From NCBI GenBank assembly GCA_009695205.1, contig SIBK01000037.1:1-42406 (forward strand): a stretch of 42,406 nucleotides of DNA. The letters are read 5' to 3'. Shown piece by piece: positions 1 through 9,331 of this stretch (position 1 is its first letter; each line of letters begins with the position of its first letter). This DNA comes from Pedosphaera sp. (GTDB taxonomy: Bacteria; Verrucomicrobiota; Verrucomicrobiia; Limisphaerales; UBA9464). The notes beneath the pieces are model-generated. The model searched no databases. It saw only the letters and a program-made list of their open reading frames with translations, and had not been told where the DNA came from. The translations under genes and the position numbers were made by a program.

Positions 1-126
1 TCCTGATCAACCGAACCGGAGATGTACGCCAGCATTCGTTTCCAATTCATCGAAGAGACTTAACTGCGGCAACGGCCTACGAGCAATCTTCTGATCGCCC
101 TGTAAATCATTGAATATTGGCAGGTT

Positions 127-156
127 TGAGTTTTTTGACCCTCCGGGATCGCGGAG
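127..156 (+). repeat. dispersed repeat copy A
   Basis: The first 24 bases (127-150) match the minus strand of 42253-42276 at 23 of 24 positions. The core TTTTTTGACCCTCCG also resembles the copies near 38.7, 40.6 and 41.85 kb. It lies about 20 bp beyond the stop codon of the minus-strand DUF1501 gene. A short self-complementary part (CTCCG...CGGAG) could fold. The rest of 1-177 shows nothing else I can support. Confidence 0.55.
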
Positions 157-177
157 TAAGGAAAGGAGTAGGGACCG

Positions 178-1608
178 TCAGGCCAGAATCTCCTTCACCA
201 CATGCCCGCTCACGTCGGTCAATCGGAAGGGCCGGCCATCGAAGGTGTAGGTGAGTTTCTCGTGATGAAGTCCGAGTTGGTGAAGAATCGTCGCATGCAG
301 ATCGTGCATGTGGACTTTGTCCTGCACAGCACGGTGACCGAAGTCATCTGTGGCACCGAGGGCGAAGCCGGGCTTCACGCCGCCGCCCGCGAGCCATACG
401 GTGAATCCGCCGGGATTATGATCGCGGCCCGTGCCGTTCTTTTCGGCATACGGTGTGCGGCCGAACTCGCCGCCCCACCACACGAGGGTGTCTTCCAGCA
501 GGCCGCGTTGTTTCAAGTCCGTCAGTAGCGCGGCCACGGGCTGGTCAACGGCGCGCGCGTGGTTCGCGTGTTTCGGAAGATTCGAGTGCTGATCCCACGC
601 GGGATTCGCGGTGTTGTCGCCGTAATTGATCTGCACGTAGCGCACTCCGGACTCGCAGAGGCGTCGCGCCATCAGGCACTGGCGTGCGAAGCCATCCGTC
701 GCCTTCTCGTTCACGCCGTACATCGCGAGTGTAGCGGGAGATTCCTTCGCGAGGTCGAGGACGCCGGGCGCGTTGTTCTGCATCCGCCATGCGACTTCGT
801 AGGAGTTGATCACGGCTTCGAGTTCCGCGTCGCCGGGATTCTGTTTCAACTGCTCGGCATTCATCTCGCGAAACATTTCAAACTGCTTGCGCTGCTGCTC
901 CGGCGACGCCGCCTTGTTACCGAGATTGCGAATGAGCAACTCGTTCGCGGGCACTCCGGCCTTGCCGATCGCCGTACCTTGAAAGACCGGCGGCAGGAAA
1001 GCGTTGCCATAATTGCGCGCACCGCCGTTGCCGGTCGAGGGCGCGACGGTGACGAAGCTGGGCAGGTTTTCGTTGGCGGTGCCAAGTCCGTAATTCACCC
1101 ACGCGCCCATCGAGGGGCGGATGAGGGTGGTGTGGCCGCAGTGCAGGAACAGCGTTGCCGGGCCATGCGCCACGCCTTCAGTCTGCATGGAGTGGATGAA
1201 GCACAGATCGTCCACATGCCCAGCCATCTCGGGAAAGAGTTCCGATACCCAGCGCCCGCTCTGACCGTGCCGGGCGAACGACCACGGCGATTTGAGCACG
1301 CGCTGCAAGGTGCCGAGCGCGCCGGTGTTCGCTACCGAGCGCGCGTCATCGAAGCCCATCCTCTGGCCATCGTTTTTCTCCAACAGCGGCTTGTAATCAA
1401 ACGTGTCGACATGGCTCGGCCCGCCCTGCATGAAGATGAAGATGACGCGCTTGGCGCGGGGCTTGAAGTGTGGCGTTTTCGGCGCGAGCGGATTGACCGT
1501 CGCGGCAAGCCCACGCTCTGCCGCCATGCCCGCCAGCGCGAGATATCCGAAGCCACAGGCCATCGACTTGAGCGCGTGGCGGCGGGAGAAGAAATTCGGG
1601 TTCATCAT
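178..1608 (-). CDS. DUF1501 domain protein, Tat-exported
   Basis: This is a DUF1501 protein of the alkaline phosphatase/sulfatase-like fold that PVC bacteria encode beside PSD1 cytochromes. No catalytic role is established for the family. The N-terminus has a Tat-type signal (SRRHALKS, then a hydrophobic run ending ERGLAA). Family motifs follow: IFIFMQGGPSHVDTFDYKP, HGQSGRWVSELFPE, VWWGGEFGRTP and HDLHATILHQLGL. Length of about 475 residues is normal. The start is uncertain. The frame opens at a TTG (1650) directly against the PSD1 stop, with GGAGGG beside it; I prefer the ATG pair at 1608/1605 because it leaves a normal signal peptide. It is the second gene of a two-gene operon with the PSD1 gene, with essentially no gap, so co-translation and joint function outside the cytoplasm are inferred. 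Confidence 0.9.
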   Translation of the reverse strand: MMNPNFFSRRHALKSMACGFGYLALAGMAAERGLAATVNPLAPKTPHFKPRAKRVIFIFMQGGPSHVDTFDYKPLLEKNDGQRMGFDDARSVANTGALGTLQRVLKSPWSFARHGQSGRWVSELFPEMAGHVDDLCFIHSMQTEGVAHGPATLFLHCGHTTLIRPSMGAWVNYGLGTANENLPSFVTVAPSTGNGGARNYGNAFLPPVFQGTAIGKAGVPANELLIRNLGNKAASPEQQRKQFEMFREMNAEQLKQNPGDAELEAVINSYEVAWRMQNNAPGVLDLAKESPATLAMYGVNEKATDGFARQCLMARRLCESGVRYVQINYGDNTANPAWDQHSNLPKHANHARAVDQPVAALLTDLKQRGLLEDTLVWWGGEFGRTPYAEKNGTGRDHNPGGFTVWLAGGGVKPGFALGATDDFGHRAVQDKVHMHDLHATILHQLGLHHEKLTYTFDGRPFRLTDVSGHVVKEILA

Positions 1609-1650
1609 GGCTTCAATCGGGTTTTCGACGCTGACATTTTGGCCCTCCAA

Positions 1651-4545
1651 TCAGTTCACGTAACGGAAGTCCGCCGAGGCGAAGAGCGCGTGGAAGAGAT
1701 CGATCCATGCCTCGGCCTTGTTCGAGTTGTCGTGCAAAAGCTTCTTCGCCACGACGTTCTCACCGACGGTCGGCGGACGGCCGAGAGCCAGGCGGTAGGC
1801 GCGCGTCACGCGCGCTCCATCATCGGGAAGTTTCTCCGCGAGCAGCCGTTCCACCGAAATCCTCGCCTGTTCGCGCACGAACGGGTGATTCATCAAGAAG
1901 AAAGCCTGCGGCGCAACGGTGCTGACATTGCGCACGCCCACGACCATGCTGGGGTCGGCGAAGTCGAAAACCTCGAAAAGTTCCGGCAGCGCGTTGCGGA
2001 AGGCGGGCACGTAAACACTGGGGCGCGGTTCGGTGAAATTGAAGCCGTAGTCCGCCGACTGTGAGGGTTTGAACGAAGCCCCGCCGCGTTCCCCGCTGAG
2101 TTGTCCGCTGACGAACAGCATGCAGTCGCGGAGGCACTCGGCGTCAAGTCGGCGGCGGCTCGCACGCCAGAAGAGGCGGTTCTCCGGATCAGCTGTAGCT
2201 GAGCCTGGGAAGGCTCGGCTTGAAAGATCCGGTGGCTGCGGGCTTACACCCGCAGTACCGGACGCGAGTTGGTACGTCCGAGAGACCATGATCTCGCGCA
2301 CGAGCTTCTTCACCGACCAGCCTTGGGCGATGAGTTGGCTCGCGAGATGGTCCAGCAGTTCGGGATGCGAAGGGGCTTCGCCCATCGTGCCGAAGTTGTC
2401 GGTGGTGCGAACCAGGCCTGCACCGAAAAGCCAGTGCCACGCACGGTTCACCAGTACGCGCGCGGTGAGCGGATTTGACAGGCCGGTGATCCATTCGGCG
2501 AATTCGCGGCGACCGCTTTGCCCGTCTGGCACCCTGGGCATGGAGCCGAGCGTCGCAACTTGCAGGAAGCCGCGCGGGGCTTTCTCGCCGAGATTGTGAA
2601 CGCTGCCGCGCACATGGATAAAGGTGTCTTCAATCTTTTCCTCCTCGCGCACGGTCATGACCAGCGGGCGCTTGGGGCCAGTCTCCTGGAGCATCTTGAG
2701 CATCGCTTCGAGTGACTTCAATTCGGCTGAGGCAATCACGGTGTCGGCTTTCACCGTAGGCTTCTTCGTCTCGGTGGTATCGGGTTCGACAGCTTCTGCG
2801 GGCAGGAACTGAACGGCGTCCGCCGTGACGTGTCCCTGCGTGCCTGTGTTCGCCACCAGCGTGGAACCAAAACCATTCCCCTCGAAACGAAATTGGCCGA
2901 GTGACACGAAACGTCCGTCGAGCACGGGTGCCTCCTGCTCGTTCACGAGCACCGTCGTTTCCCCATCCGCGTGGAAGACGGTTACGGGAACATTCGTCGC
3001 GCGTGTGGTGCCGTGCTGATAGGCGAAGCGCACTTCGTAGAGGCCCGGCTTCTTCAAGTCGGGCTGGAACGTCAGTGTCTTCTCGCCTTTGCCCTTCAAG
3101 TCGTCATGCACGTAGCCGTCGCCGATGTAGTGGTTAGAAAACTGTGAGTGCTTCCATTCGCCGATGGCCTTGGCATGGGAGCTGTCCACCACGAGTCCAG
3201 GCAATGCACTGGCGGCGAGGATCGTCGGTTGAAAATCACGCGCCGGTTTCGGTTCGGAACTATTTCCTGCCAAGGCTTTCGCGGCGTCCTTGGTACCCTT
3301 GATCTCATTCTGCAAAGCGGCGATCTTTTTCTCGTGCGCGGAAAACACTTTTTCCTCCGACGGCTCCACGGGCAGCGGCAGTTCAATCCAGCCGGAGACG
3401 TTCGCGTTCGTGACCGTCTTCGTGTTCCGAAGGATGCCGGCCATTGCGTAGTAGTCGCGTGTGGGGATCGGATCGAACTTGTGATCATGGCAGCGCGCGC
3501 AGCCGATGGTCTGCGCCAGCATCGCCTTGCCGATGGTGTCGAGTTGCTCATCCACGATGTCCATGCGGAGCTGCGCCTTGTCCTGCTCTTCGAGGTTGGT
3601 GTTCCCGAGGGCGAGGAAAGTGGTGGCGATCATCCGGCGGCGCTTTTCGGAAATGGTGGGGGCGGGAAGCAGGTCGCCAGCGATTTGCTCACGGATAAAT
3701 TGATCGTAAGGCAGGTCACTGTTGAAGGCATCAATCACGTAGTCGCGGTAGCGCCACGCTTCCATGAAAACAAAGCCCCGGAGCGTGACGGACTCCGCGT
3801 ACCGGACCACATCGAGCCAGTGACGGCCCCAGCGCTCGCCGAACTGCGGTGACGCCAGCAGCTGATCCACAACGCGCCCGAAAGCGTCCGGCGACGGGTC
3901 TTTCACGAAGTCATCAATCTGCTCCGGTGTCGGCGGCCGACCGACCAGATCGTAACAGGCGCGGCGCAATAATGTGGGGCGATCGGCGTCCGCATTTGGT
4001 TGCATTTTTCCAACTTGGAGCTTCACCAGAATGAAACGGTCGATGTTGTTGCGCGGCCAGGAGGAATGGTTAAGGACTGGCGGGGCGGGATTCTTGAGTG
4101 GCTGGTAGGCCCAGTGATTCGTGGCCGACGGTTTCAGGTTTGAAATCTTGGATTGAAAATTTGTCCGCGGATCGGGAGCGCCCATCTTCACCCACTCCGT
4201 CAGCGCGGCAATTTCCGCGTCGGGCAGTTTGTTCTTCGGCGGCATCTGCAAGTCGGGGTCACTCCACGAAATAGCCTTGATGAGCAGCGACCGTTCAGGC
4301 TGACCCAGCGCGAGCACCGCACCGCTGTGGCCGCCTTTGAGCACCGCCGCCGCGCTGTCGAGCTGCAGCCCGCCCTTATGCTTCTTTTCGCCGTGGCAAT
4401 CGTAACAGCGCTCGACGAGCACCGGACGGACGTGCTTCTCGAAAAAATCCACGCCGCCAGGTTCCGCCGAACCGGGCGCGCGCGCTCCAACGAGAACACA
4501 AACGGACGTCAACAGCAGCGCGCGATTTCGCGACCAACGGGACAT
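1651..4545 (-). CDS. PSD1/planctomycete cytochrome C protein (DUF1549-DUF1553)
   Basis: A 964-residue exported multidomain protein. Visible in order: a signal peptide (about 1-27); a PSCyt1 cytochrome domain with haem motif C47-Y-D-C50-H51; DUF1549 (about 150-400) holding a second CARCHDH motif near residue 350; an inserted beta-rich domain resembling golvesin C-terminal/carbohydrate-binding modules (about 450-580, e.g. PGLYEVRFAYQHG); and DUF1553 (about 680 to the end). Proteins of this type are thought to act in extracytoplasmic oxidative breakdown of polysaccharides, but biochemical proof is scarce. The gene is directly followed by the DUF1501 gene. It starts at a clear ATG with a good signal peptide. 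All family landmarks are intact, in contrast to the broken paralogue at 28.9-31.5 kb. Confidence 0.9.
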   Translation of the reverse strand: MSRWSRNRALLLTSVCVLVGARAPGSAEPGGVDFFEKHVRPVLVERCYDCHGEKKHKGGLQLDSAAAVLKGGHSGAVLALGQPERSLLIKAISWSDPDLQMPPKNKLPDAEIAALTEWVKMGAPDPRTNFQSKISNLKPSATNHWAYQPLKNPAPPVLNHSSWPRNNIDRFILVKLQVGKMQPNADADRPTLLRRACYDLVGRPPTPEQIDDFVKDPSPDAFGRVVDQLLASPQFGERWGRHWLDVVRYAESVTLRGFVFMEAWRYRDYVIDAFNSDLPYDQFIREQIAGDLLPAPTISEKRRRMIATTFLALGNTNLEEQDKAQLRMDIVDEQLDTIGKAMLAQTIGCARCHDHKFDPIPTRDYYAMAGILRNTKTVTNANVSGWIELPLPVEPSEEKVFSAHEKKIAALQNEIKGTKDAAKALAGNSSEPKPARDFQPTILAASALPGLVVDSSHAKAIGEWKHSQFSNHYIGDGYVHDDLKGKGEKTLTFQPDLKKPGLYEVRFAYQHGTTRATNVPVTVFHADGETTVLVNEQEAPVLDGRFVSLGQFRFEGNGFGSTLVANTGTQGHVTADAVQFLPAEAVEPDTTETKKPTVKADTVIASAELKSLEAMLKMLQETGPKRPLVMTVREEEKIEDTFIHVRGSVHNLGEKAPRGFLQVATLGSMPRVPDGQSGRREFAEWITGLSNPLTARVLVNRAWHWLFGAGLVRTTDNFGTMGEAPSHPELLDHLASQLIAQGWSVKKLVREIMVSRTYQLASGTAGVSPQPPDLSSRAFPGSATADPENRLFWRASRRRLDAECLRDCMLFVSGQLSGERGGASFKPSQSADYGFNFTEPRPSVYVPAFRNALPELFEVFDFADPSMVVGVRNVSTVAPQAFFLMNHPFVREQARISVERLLAEKLPDDGARVTRAYRLALGRPPTVGENVVAKKLLHDNSNKAEAWIDLFHALFASADFRYVN

Positions 4546-4787
4546 GGCGGGATATTACCGGAACCCCAGGCGCGCGGAAAATACTTTGTCGAACGGAACG
4601 CGGCTCGAGCCAGGTTGCGCCGAGTACAACGGGAGGCTACCGAGCTCGGATTCGAACTCGTTGAAAAAACAGGCTGCCTGGGTCGTTACTTGGAAGACTG
4701 AAACGAATACGGCTTGCGAACGAAGTCCGCGTAGAACTCTTACAGTGCCCTTAGTGAGAACTGCTACCTGAGGCCGCAGAGGGTTTA

Positions 4788-5744
4788 CTATTTCATCCGG
4801 TCAAAACTCTTCTGGAGGATCTGCCAGTCGGCGAGCCCGGCGACCTTTGCCTTGTGATCCGCGATGATCTTCGCTTCGCTGGCGTTTTTGGTCGGGCGGT
4901 TGACTTTGTAGAAAATGCCGAATTGACCTGGCCACGGATTGTCGGAGAGGCGATAGGCTGCGTACTCGTCCGTGACGTCGTGGGTGGGGGGTATCAATTC
5001 GAATTTGCCGCCCTTGCGTGGAATGGCGGCATCGAACGCACCTGGGAAAAACTCGACGCATTCGCTGAGACACTCGATGAAGCTGAAGCCGTCGTGATCC
5101 ATGGCAGCCTCCATCATTTCGAGCACATGATTTGGGCTTGTGGCGGACGTGCGGCCCACGAACGTTGCTCCGGCGGAGATCGCCTGTTTCATCGGGTTGA
5201 TCGGTCGGTCGGCGTTACCCCAAGCATCGGTCTTCGATTTGCGGCCGAGAGGTGTGGTGGGTGAGGTTTGGTTTTTTGTCAAACCATACACCTGATTGTC
5301 CATCACCACGTAGGTCAGCTTGATGTTTTTCCGGGCCGTATGATTGAAGTGGTTGCCGCCGATTGAAAATGCATCTCCGTCGCCGCCAAATACGAAGACA
5401 TGCAGATCTGGGCGGGAGAGTGAAATGCCGCTGGCGAATGGAAGAGCACGACCGTGGATATAGTGGGCTCCATGGGCCTGAACGAAATAGGGAAATCGGC
5501 TGGAGCACCCTATCCCCGCGACCGTGGTGATCTTCTCGTGCCACAGCTTCCGCTTTTCGATCATTTTGAAGTACAGCGCGAGGACTGAGAAGTCACCGCA
5601 GCCTGGGCACCAGGTGGGGTGGTCCGCGGAGACCTCTTTCTTGGTCAGGGGCTTGCGATCTGTGTCGGGAAGGGGCGGTACCGGAGAGAGTGGGATAGTA
5701 CCGGTGCGACTGAGAGGAACGAAGGGGAACGCGAGGGAATTCAT
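4788..5744 (-). CDS. korB: 2-oxoacid:ferredoxin oxidoreductase, beta subunit
   Basis: This is the thiamine-diphosphate-binding beta subunit of a 2-oxoglutarate (or related 2-oxoacid):ferredoxin oxidoreductase, which makes acyl-CoA, CO2 and reduced ferredoxin in the cytoplasm. At 318 residues it has the family's usual length. Near the N-terminus is the typical WCPGCGDFSVL segment. The ThDP-binding motif is GGDGDAFSIGGNHFNHTARK, followed by VVMDNQVYGLTKNQTSPTT. The gene sits 45 bp downstream of korA on the same strand, so the two form an operon. Substrate preference (2-oxoglutarate, pyruvate or branched-chain acids) cannot be read reliably from sequence; KorB is the best match by architecture. 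The first 35 or so residues are Pro-rich and variable, so a later start is possible. Confidence 0.9.
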   Translation of the reverse strand: MNSLAFPFVPLSRTGTIPLSPVPPLPDTDRKPLTKKEVSADHPTWCPGCGDFSVLALYFKMIEKRKLWHEKITTVAGIGCSSRFPYFVQAHGAHYIHGRALPFASGISLSRPDLHVFVFGGDGDAFSIGGNHFNHTARKNIKLTYVVMDNQVYGLTKNQTSPTTPLGRKSKTDAWGNADRPINPMKQAISAGATFVGRTSATSPNHVLEMMEAAMDHDGFSFIECLSECVEFFPGAFDAAIPRKGGKFELIPPTHDVTDEYAAYRLSDNPWPGQFGIFYKVNRPTKNASEAKIIADHKAKVAGLADWQILQKSFDRMK

Positions 5745-5789
5745 TGCTTGGAATTCGAGATTTGAAAAGGGTGAGGATGCAACGGTGAG

Positions 5790-7595
5790 TTACTTGGCCA
5801 GGGCGCGAGCGAGATCGAGAATTTCACGGATTTTCCAGGTTAGGCCGTCGACTTTGGTGATACCACGAATCTTTGGGTTGCAGTAGCGCGCTCGGAGCAC
5901 CGCGGCGAGCTGTCCATAGCCGTAGAGTCCCTCGTCATTTAACTCGACCACGAAGACGTGACGGAACCCTTCGAAGATCTGCTCAAGGCCTTCGGGCAGA
6001 GGGTTGATGTATTTTATATGCAGCCCGGAGACCGCTTCGCCAGCAGCACGGGCGGTCTTAACCGCCTCTTGAATCGGGCCCTGAGCGGAACCCCAGCCGA
6101 CCAGTAGGATTTGTCCCTCCGGGGGGCCGTACACCTTGGGGACCGGAAGCTCGCGGCCGAGTTTCTTCAGCTTGTTCCGACGCTTGCTGGTCATCGCGAT
6201 ATGCAGCTTGGGCGATCCGGTCGGATGACCGAGTTCATCGTGTTCAAGACCGGTGACGACAGGATATTTGCCGGTGGCAACGCGTGTGCCGGGGGCAATG
6301 TGGCGTGTGATTCCGTCGGCAGCCGATAGATCGTACGGTTTGTGGTCGGCAATCGGGCTGAGATCTGGGCTAATATCCTGACAGATCTTTTTGAGGTCTG
6401 GTTCCGGGAACGCCTCGATCCGGGTGGCAATGCCCTGATCTGTGAGCAGGATCACCGGGGTGCTGTACTTGCGGGCGAGATTAACGGCTTCGATCGCGGT
6501 GTAGAAGCAATCCTCCACGTTCGAGGGAGCAAGCACAACGCGGGGGCTGTCTCCGTGCCCCCCGAAGCAGGCGATGTTGAGATCGGACTGTTCGACGCTG
6601 GTGGGCATACCGGTGGACGGACCGCCACGCTGAACGTCGATGATCACCAGGGGCATTTCGGCCATAGACGCCCAACCGAGCGCCTCGGTCTTCAGAGAGA
6701 TGCCGGGTCCGGAGGATCCGGTGACTGCCACCCGGCCCCCATAACTGGCGCCGATAGCCATGGAAATCGAGGCGATTTCATCTTCACCCTGGATAAAGCT
6801 TCCACCGTACTTGGGCAATTCCCGGCGGAGCATCTCCATGATGTCGGACCAGGGAGTGATTGGGTACCCGGCACCGAACCGCACGCCCGCCGCGAGCAGA
6901 CCCAGGGCGATGGCTTCGTTGCCACTCATCACGACCTGATTGTGGTCGACGTTTTCGCCGGGCTTCAGACAGAACAGCTCGTGCGCCGTAGCGAGGGTAT
7001 AGTTGTATCCCGCGTTGAAGCAGTTGAGAGCGTTCTCAACAATAGCGGGGTCTTTGCCGGCAAACCGTTCCTCAAGAAGCTTGTGCAACTTCGGTACGCT
7101 CAGGTCAAACATCCTGGCCAATAGCCCGAGGGCGAACACGTTCTTACCCTTGTCCCGACCGCTACCGCCGATGGCCTCGACCGTGAGTCCTGAAATGGCG
7201 ACTCCGACATGGCGGTACTTGGAAAGATTTTCCGGTTGGATCTCCTTCACGTGGTCGGAATCATATAAAACGATTCCCCCTTTTTTGAGCGAGCCGAGGT
7301 GGTTTTCGTAGCTGTGCTGGTAAAAGGCGAGCAACATGTCTGCTTCATCTCCGGCGGAAAGCACTTCACCGGATCCGATGCGCACTTGGAAAATTGAAGG
7401 CCCGCCCGAAATCGTGGACGGAATAGTCATGAAGGTCATGACCTCCTGTTCGCTTCGTCCGGCGAGGCGGGCGAGAAACCCGCCGATCGCCTGGATACCG
7501 TCCTGTGAATTGCCGGCGATGCGGATCACGGCTTCGGGGATCTGTGAGATTTGGGGAACTTGGCCGGGAGTTCCGGAGGCAATGGTGCTACTCAT
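5790..7595 (-). CDS. korA: 2-oxoacid:ferredoxin oxidoreductase, alpha subunit (gamma-alpha fusion)
   Basis: A 601-residue alpha subunit with an N-terminal gamma-type domain (about residues 20-190) fused to the pyrimidine-binding alpha domain, as is usual for KorA. Recognisable blocks are GGFLARLAGRSEQEVMTFMT near the start, GNEAIALGLLAAGVRFGAGY followed by PITPWSDIMEML at the start of the alpha domain, GEDEIASISMAIGASYGG, and TGSSGPGISLKTEALGWASM. The C-terminus holds the transketolase-C-like domain (LLVGWGSAQGPIQEAV). It is the first gene of korA-korB. No ferredoxin or delta subunit gene is next to it, so electrons must go to a carrier encoded elsewhere. The start ATG at 7595 is followed by a short variable lead and fits well. 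Confidence 0.92.
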   Translation of the reverse strand: MSSTIASGTPGQVPQISQIPEAVIRIAGNSQDGIQAIGGFLARLAGRSEQEVMTFMTIPSTISGGPSIFQVRIGSGEVLSAGDEADMLLAFYQHSYENHLGSLKKGGIVLYDSDHVKEIQPENLSKYRHVGVAISGLTVEAIGGSGRDKGKNVFALGLLARMFDLSVPKLHKLLEERFAGKDPAIVENALNCFNAGYNYTLATAHELFCLKPGENVDHNQVVMSGNEAIALGLLAAGVRFGAGYPITPWSDIMEMLRRELPKYGGSFIQGEDEIASISMAIGASYGGRVAVTGSSGPGISLKTEALGWASMAEMPLVIIDVQRGGPSTGMPTSVEQSDLNIACFGGHGDSPRVVLAPSNVEDCFYTAIEAVNLARKYSTPVILLTDQGIATRIEAFPEPDLKKICQDISPDLSPIADHKPYDLSAADGITRHIAPGTRVATGKYPVVTGLEHDELGHPTGSPKLHIAMTSKRRNKLKKLGRELPVPKVYGPPEGQILLVGWGSAQGPIQEAVKTARAAGEAVSGLHIKYINPLPEGLEQIFEGFRHVFVVELNDEGLYGYGQLAAVLRARYCNPKIRGITKVDGLTWKIREILDLARALAK

Positions 7596-7782
7596 GAAAA
7601 ATCGGATTCTTTAGAAAATTCAACCGCGTCCCGGCGCAGACATTCAATTCCTTCTAGCGTAGCGGGGGGAAGAATACGGTCAAGAAGCAGGGCTAATCAA
7701 TTTCTCTAAAATTGAAACCTCGATGTATTAGATTTGCTTGCGACAGATTGTTGGCGCGGAGGCCATTGGATTTGCCGCTTAC

Positions 7783-8892
7783 TTACTTGAGGTTCTCGGG
7801 GTTCAACCCCCGCAAGTCCTTGGGCAGGAAGCGGCCATCTTTGCGGACCAATTCACCGTCGAACCAGACTTCTCCTCCGCCCCATTCCGGTCGCTGGATC
7901 AGGACCATATCCCAGTGGACGGCCGATTTGTTGCCATTGCCGCAATCTTCGTAGGCTTGTCCGGGTGTGAAATGGAGTGAGCCGGCGATTTTTTCATCAA
8001 ACAGGATGTCGCACATGGGATTCTGGATGTGGGGATTAAATCCCAGCGAAAACTCTCCGATGAAGCGCGCACCCGGGTCGGTATCGAGGATCTCGTTGAG
8101 TTTTTTCCCATTGGAACCGGTGGCCTTGGTGATGCGGCCGTCGTTTAGTTCGAGCCGGATGTTTTCGAACTTTGTGCCAGCGTAGAGGGTGGGGGTATTG
8201 AACTGAATGTGTCCGTTGGCGGACTTGAGCGTTGGGCAGCTGAAGCATTCGCCGTCGGGAATGTTTCGGGTTCCTTCGCACTTCTTGGCCCCGATGCCCC
8301 GGATGCTGAACGTGAGGTCTGTTCCCGGCCCTTTGATGTGGATGCGGTCGGCCCGTTGCATCCGCTTTTCGAGCGGGATCATGGATCGAGCCATGCGGCG
8401 ATAGTCCATTGTGCAAACGTCGAAATAGAAATCTTCAAACGCCTCGGTGCTCATGTTGGCTGCTTGGGCCATGCTGGGGGTTGGCCAGCGTAGGACGCAC
8501 CACTTGGTCTTGTTCACGCGATGGTCCATTACCGGTCGGAGGATCTTGGCGTACAATTGTTGACGGGCCGCGGGGATATCGGAGGTTTCCGCAGCATTCG
8601 CGGAACCTCGGATGGCAATGTAGGCCTGCACTTTCTTCATTCGATACATCTCGATATCCCGGATAAGCCGGGCGTGAGTCGCATCGGTGTTGCGTTGGAT
8701 TTCCCGGATCACCCGCGTGTGTCGAACCTCCACCAGAGGAATGGCTCTGGCCGCCCGGGTGGCACGGATGAGGGCAACGGCCATTTCATCCGGAACGTCG
8801 ACCAAATCCAGCAGGATCCGTTCGCCTCGGCGGACGCTGCAGGAGTACTGAATGAGGAGGGACGCCAGTTTTTCGTAACGTGGATCAGCCAT
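7783..8892 (-). CDS. M29-family metallo-aminopeptidase
   Basis: This is a cytoplasmic aminopeptidase of peptidase family M29 (thermophilic aminopeptidase, AmpS/PepS/AmpT type), which removes N-terminal residues from peptides with a two-metal centre. The expected metal and catalytic residues are visible in order: Glu in IPDGECFSCP (about 215), Glu in FIGEFSLGFNP (about 280), His in GSLHFTPGQAYEDC with the following Tyr (about 307-314), and the His and Asp of AVHWDMVLI (about 325). I chose the ATG at 8892 (MADPRYEKLAS), where family similarity begins. An in-frame ATG at 8937 would add 15 residues without obvious similarity. The gene is divergent from rpmI and 187 bp upstream of korA on the same strand. 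Confidence 0.85.
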   Translation of the reverse strand: MADPRYEKLASLLIQYSCSVRRGERILLDLVDVPDEMAVALIRATRAARAIPLVEVRHTRVIREIQRNTDATHARLIRDIEMYRMKKVQAYIAIRGSANAAETSDIPAARQQLYAKILRPVMDHRVNKTKWCVLRWPTPSMAQAANMSTEAFEDFYFDVCTMDYRRMARSMIPLEKRMQRADRIHIKGPGTDLTFSIRGIGAKKCEGTRNIPDGECFSCPTLKSANGHIQFNTPTLYAGTKFENIRLELNDGRITKATGSNGKKLNEILDTDPGARFIGEFSLGFNPHIQNPMCDILFDEKIAGSLHFTPGQAYEDCGNGNKSAVHWDMVLIQRPEWGGGEVWFDGELVRKDGRFLPKDLRGLNPENLK

Positions 8893-8956
8893 GACAGAAT
8901 GAGCTTGAACGGTGAGGTCGGAGAATCGCCAGCTCATTTTGTGTCTAAAATACCCC

Positions 8957-8984
8957 TTGCCCGATTGGCGTTCACACGTATAGT
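8957..8984 (+). promoter_or_regulatory. predicted sigma70-type promoter for rpmI-rplT
   Basis: TTGCCC (8957-8962) and TATAGT (8979-8984) are separated by 16 bases and lie 33 bp before the rpmI start codon. Four of six and five of six positions match the -35 and -10 consensus. The call rests on sequence alone. Confidence 0.5.
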
Positions 8985-9017
8985 GCTCGCTCTTTTACGT
9001 AGAACTGAGGCTGAATT

Positions 9018-9227
9018 ATGCGTCGTCCGAAGGGTATTAAAACCAAGAAGTCCGTGAGCAAGCGATTTAAGATCACTGCGAGCGGCAAGGTGATGGCTCG
9101 CCACAGCGGCATGCGGCACCTGTTGTCCGGCAAGAACTCCAAGCGTCGCCGTCGTTTGACCAGGCCCAAGCTTGTAAACGACCGCGATACCTACAAAATA
9201 AAGGCTTGCCTGCCGTTCACGCGCTGA
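9018..9227 (+). CDS. rpmI: 50S ribosomal protein L35
   Basis: A 69-residue, strongly basic protein with the L35 pattern: KTKKSVSKRFKITASGKV near the start, then RHSGMRHLLSGKNSKRRRRL. The length is typical. It is a component of the large ribosomal subunit. The start ATG is preceded at good distance by TGAGG. It is followed after 104 bp by rplT, the conserved L35-L20 order. The usual upstream neighbour infC is not here: the gene upstream is a divergent aminopeptidase, so rpmI seems to start its own transcript. Confidence 0.97.
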   Translation: MRRPKGIKTKKSVSKRFKITASGKVMARHSGMRHLLSGKNSKRRRRLTRPKLVNDRDTYKIKACLPFTR

Positions 9228-9331
9228 GGGAGGAGTTTTCACAGGGCGAGAATTCCCCAGGATGCTCGCCAGAAATTCCGTCAGAACAGTTTATTTTCAC
9301 CGTTTTAGTCAACCAATAGCTAATTTTTTTC

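Noticed and set aside
1..60. C-terminal end of a plus-strand gene (STEPEMYASIRFQFIEET then stop)
   Set aside because: Only 18 codons after an upstream stop; no evidence that this is coding.
559..2064. 501-residue plus-strand frame
   Set aside because: It is the antisense of the DUF1501 and PSD1 genes, crosses their junction and has no family similarity; high GC keeps it open.
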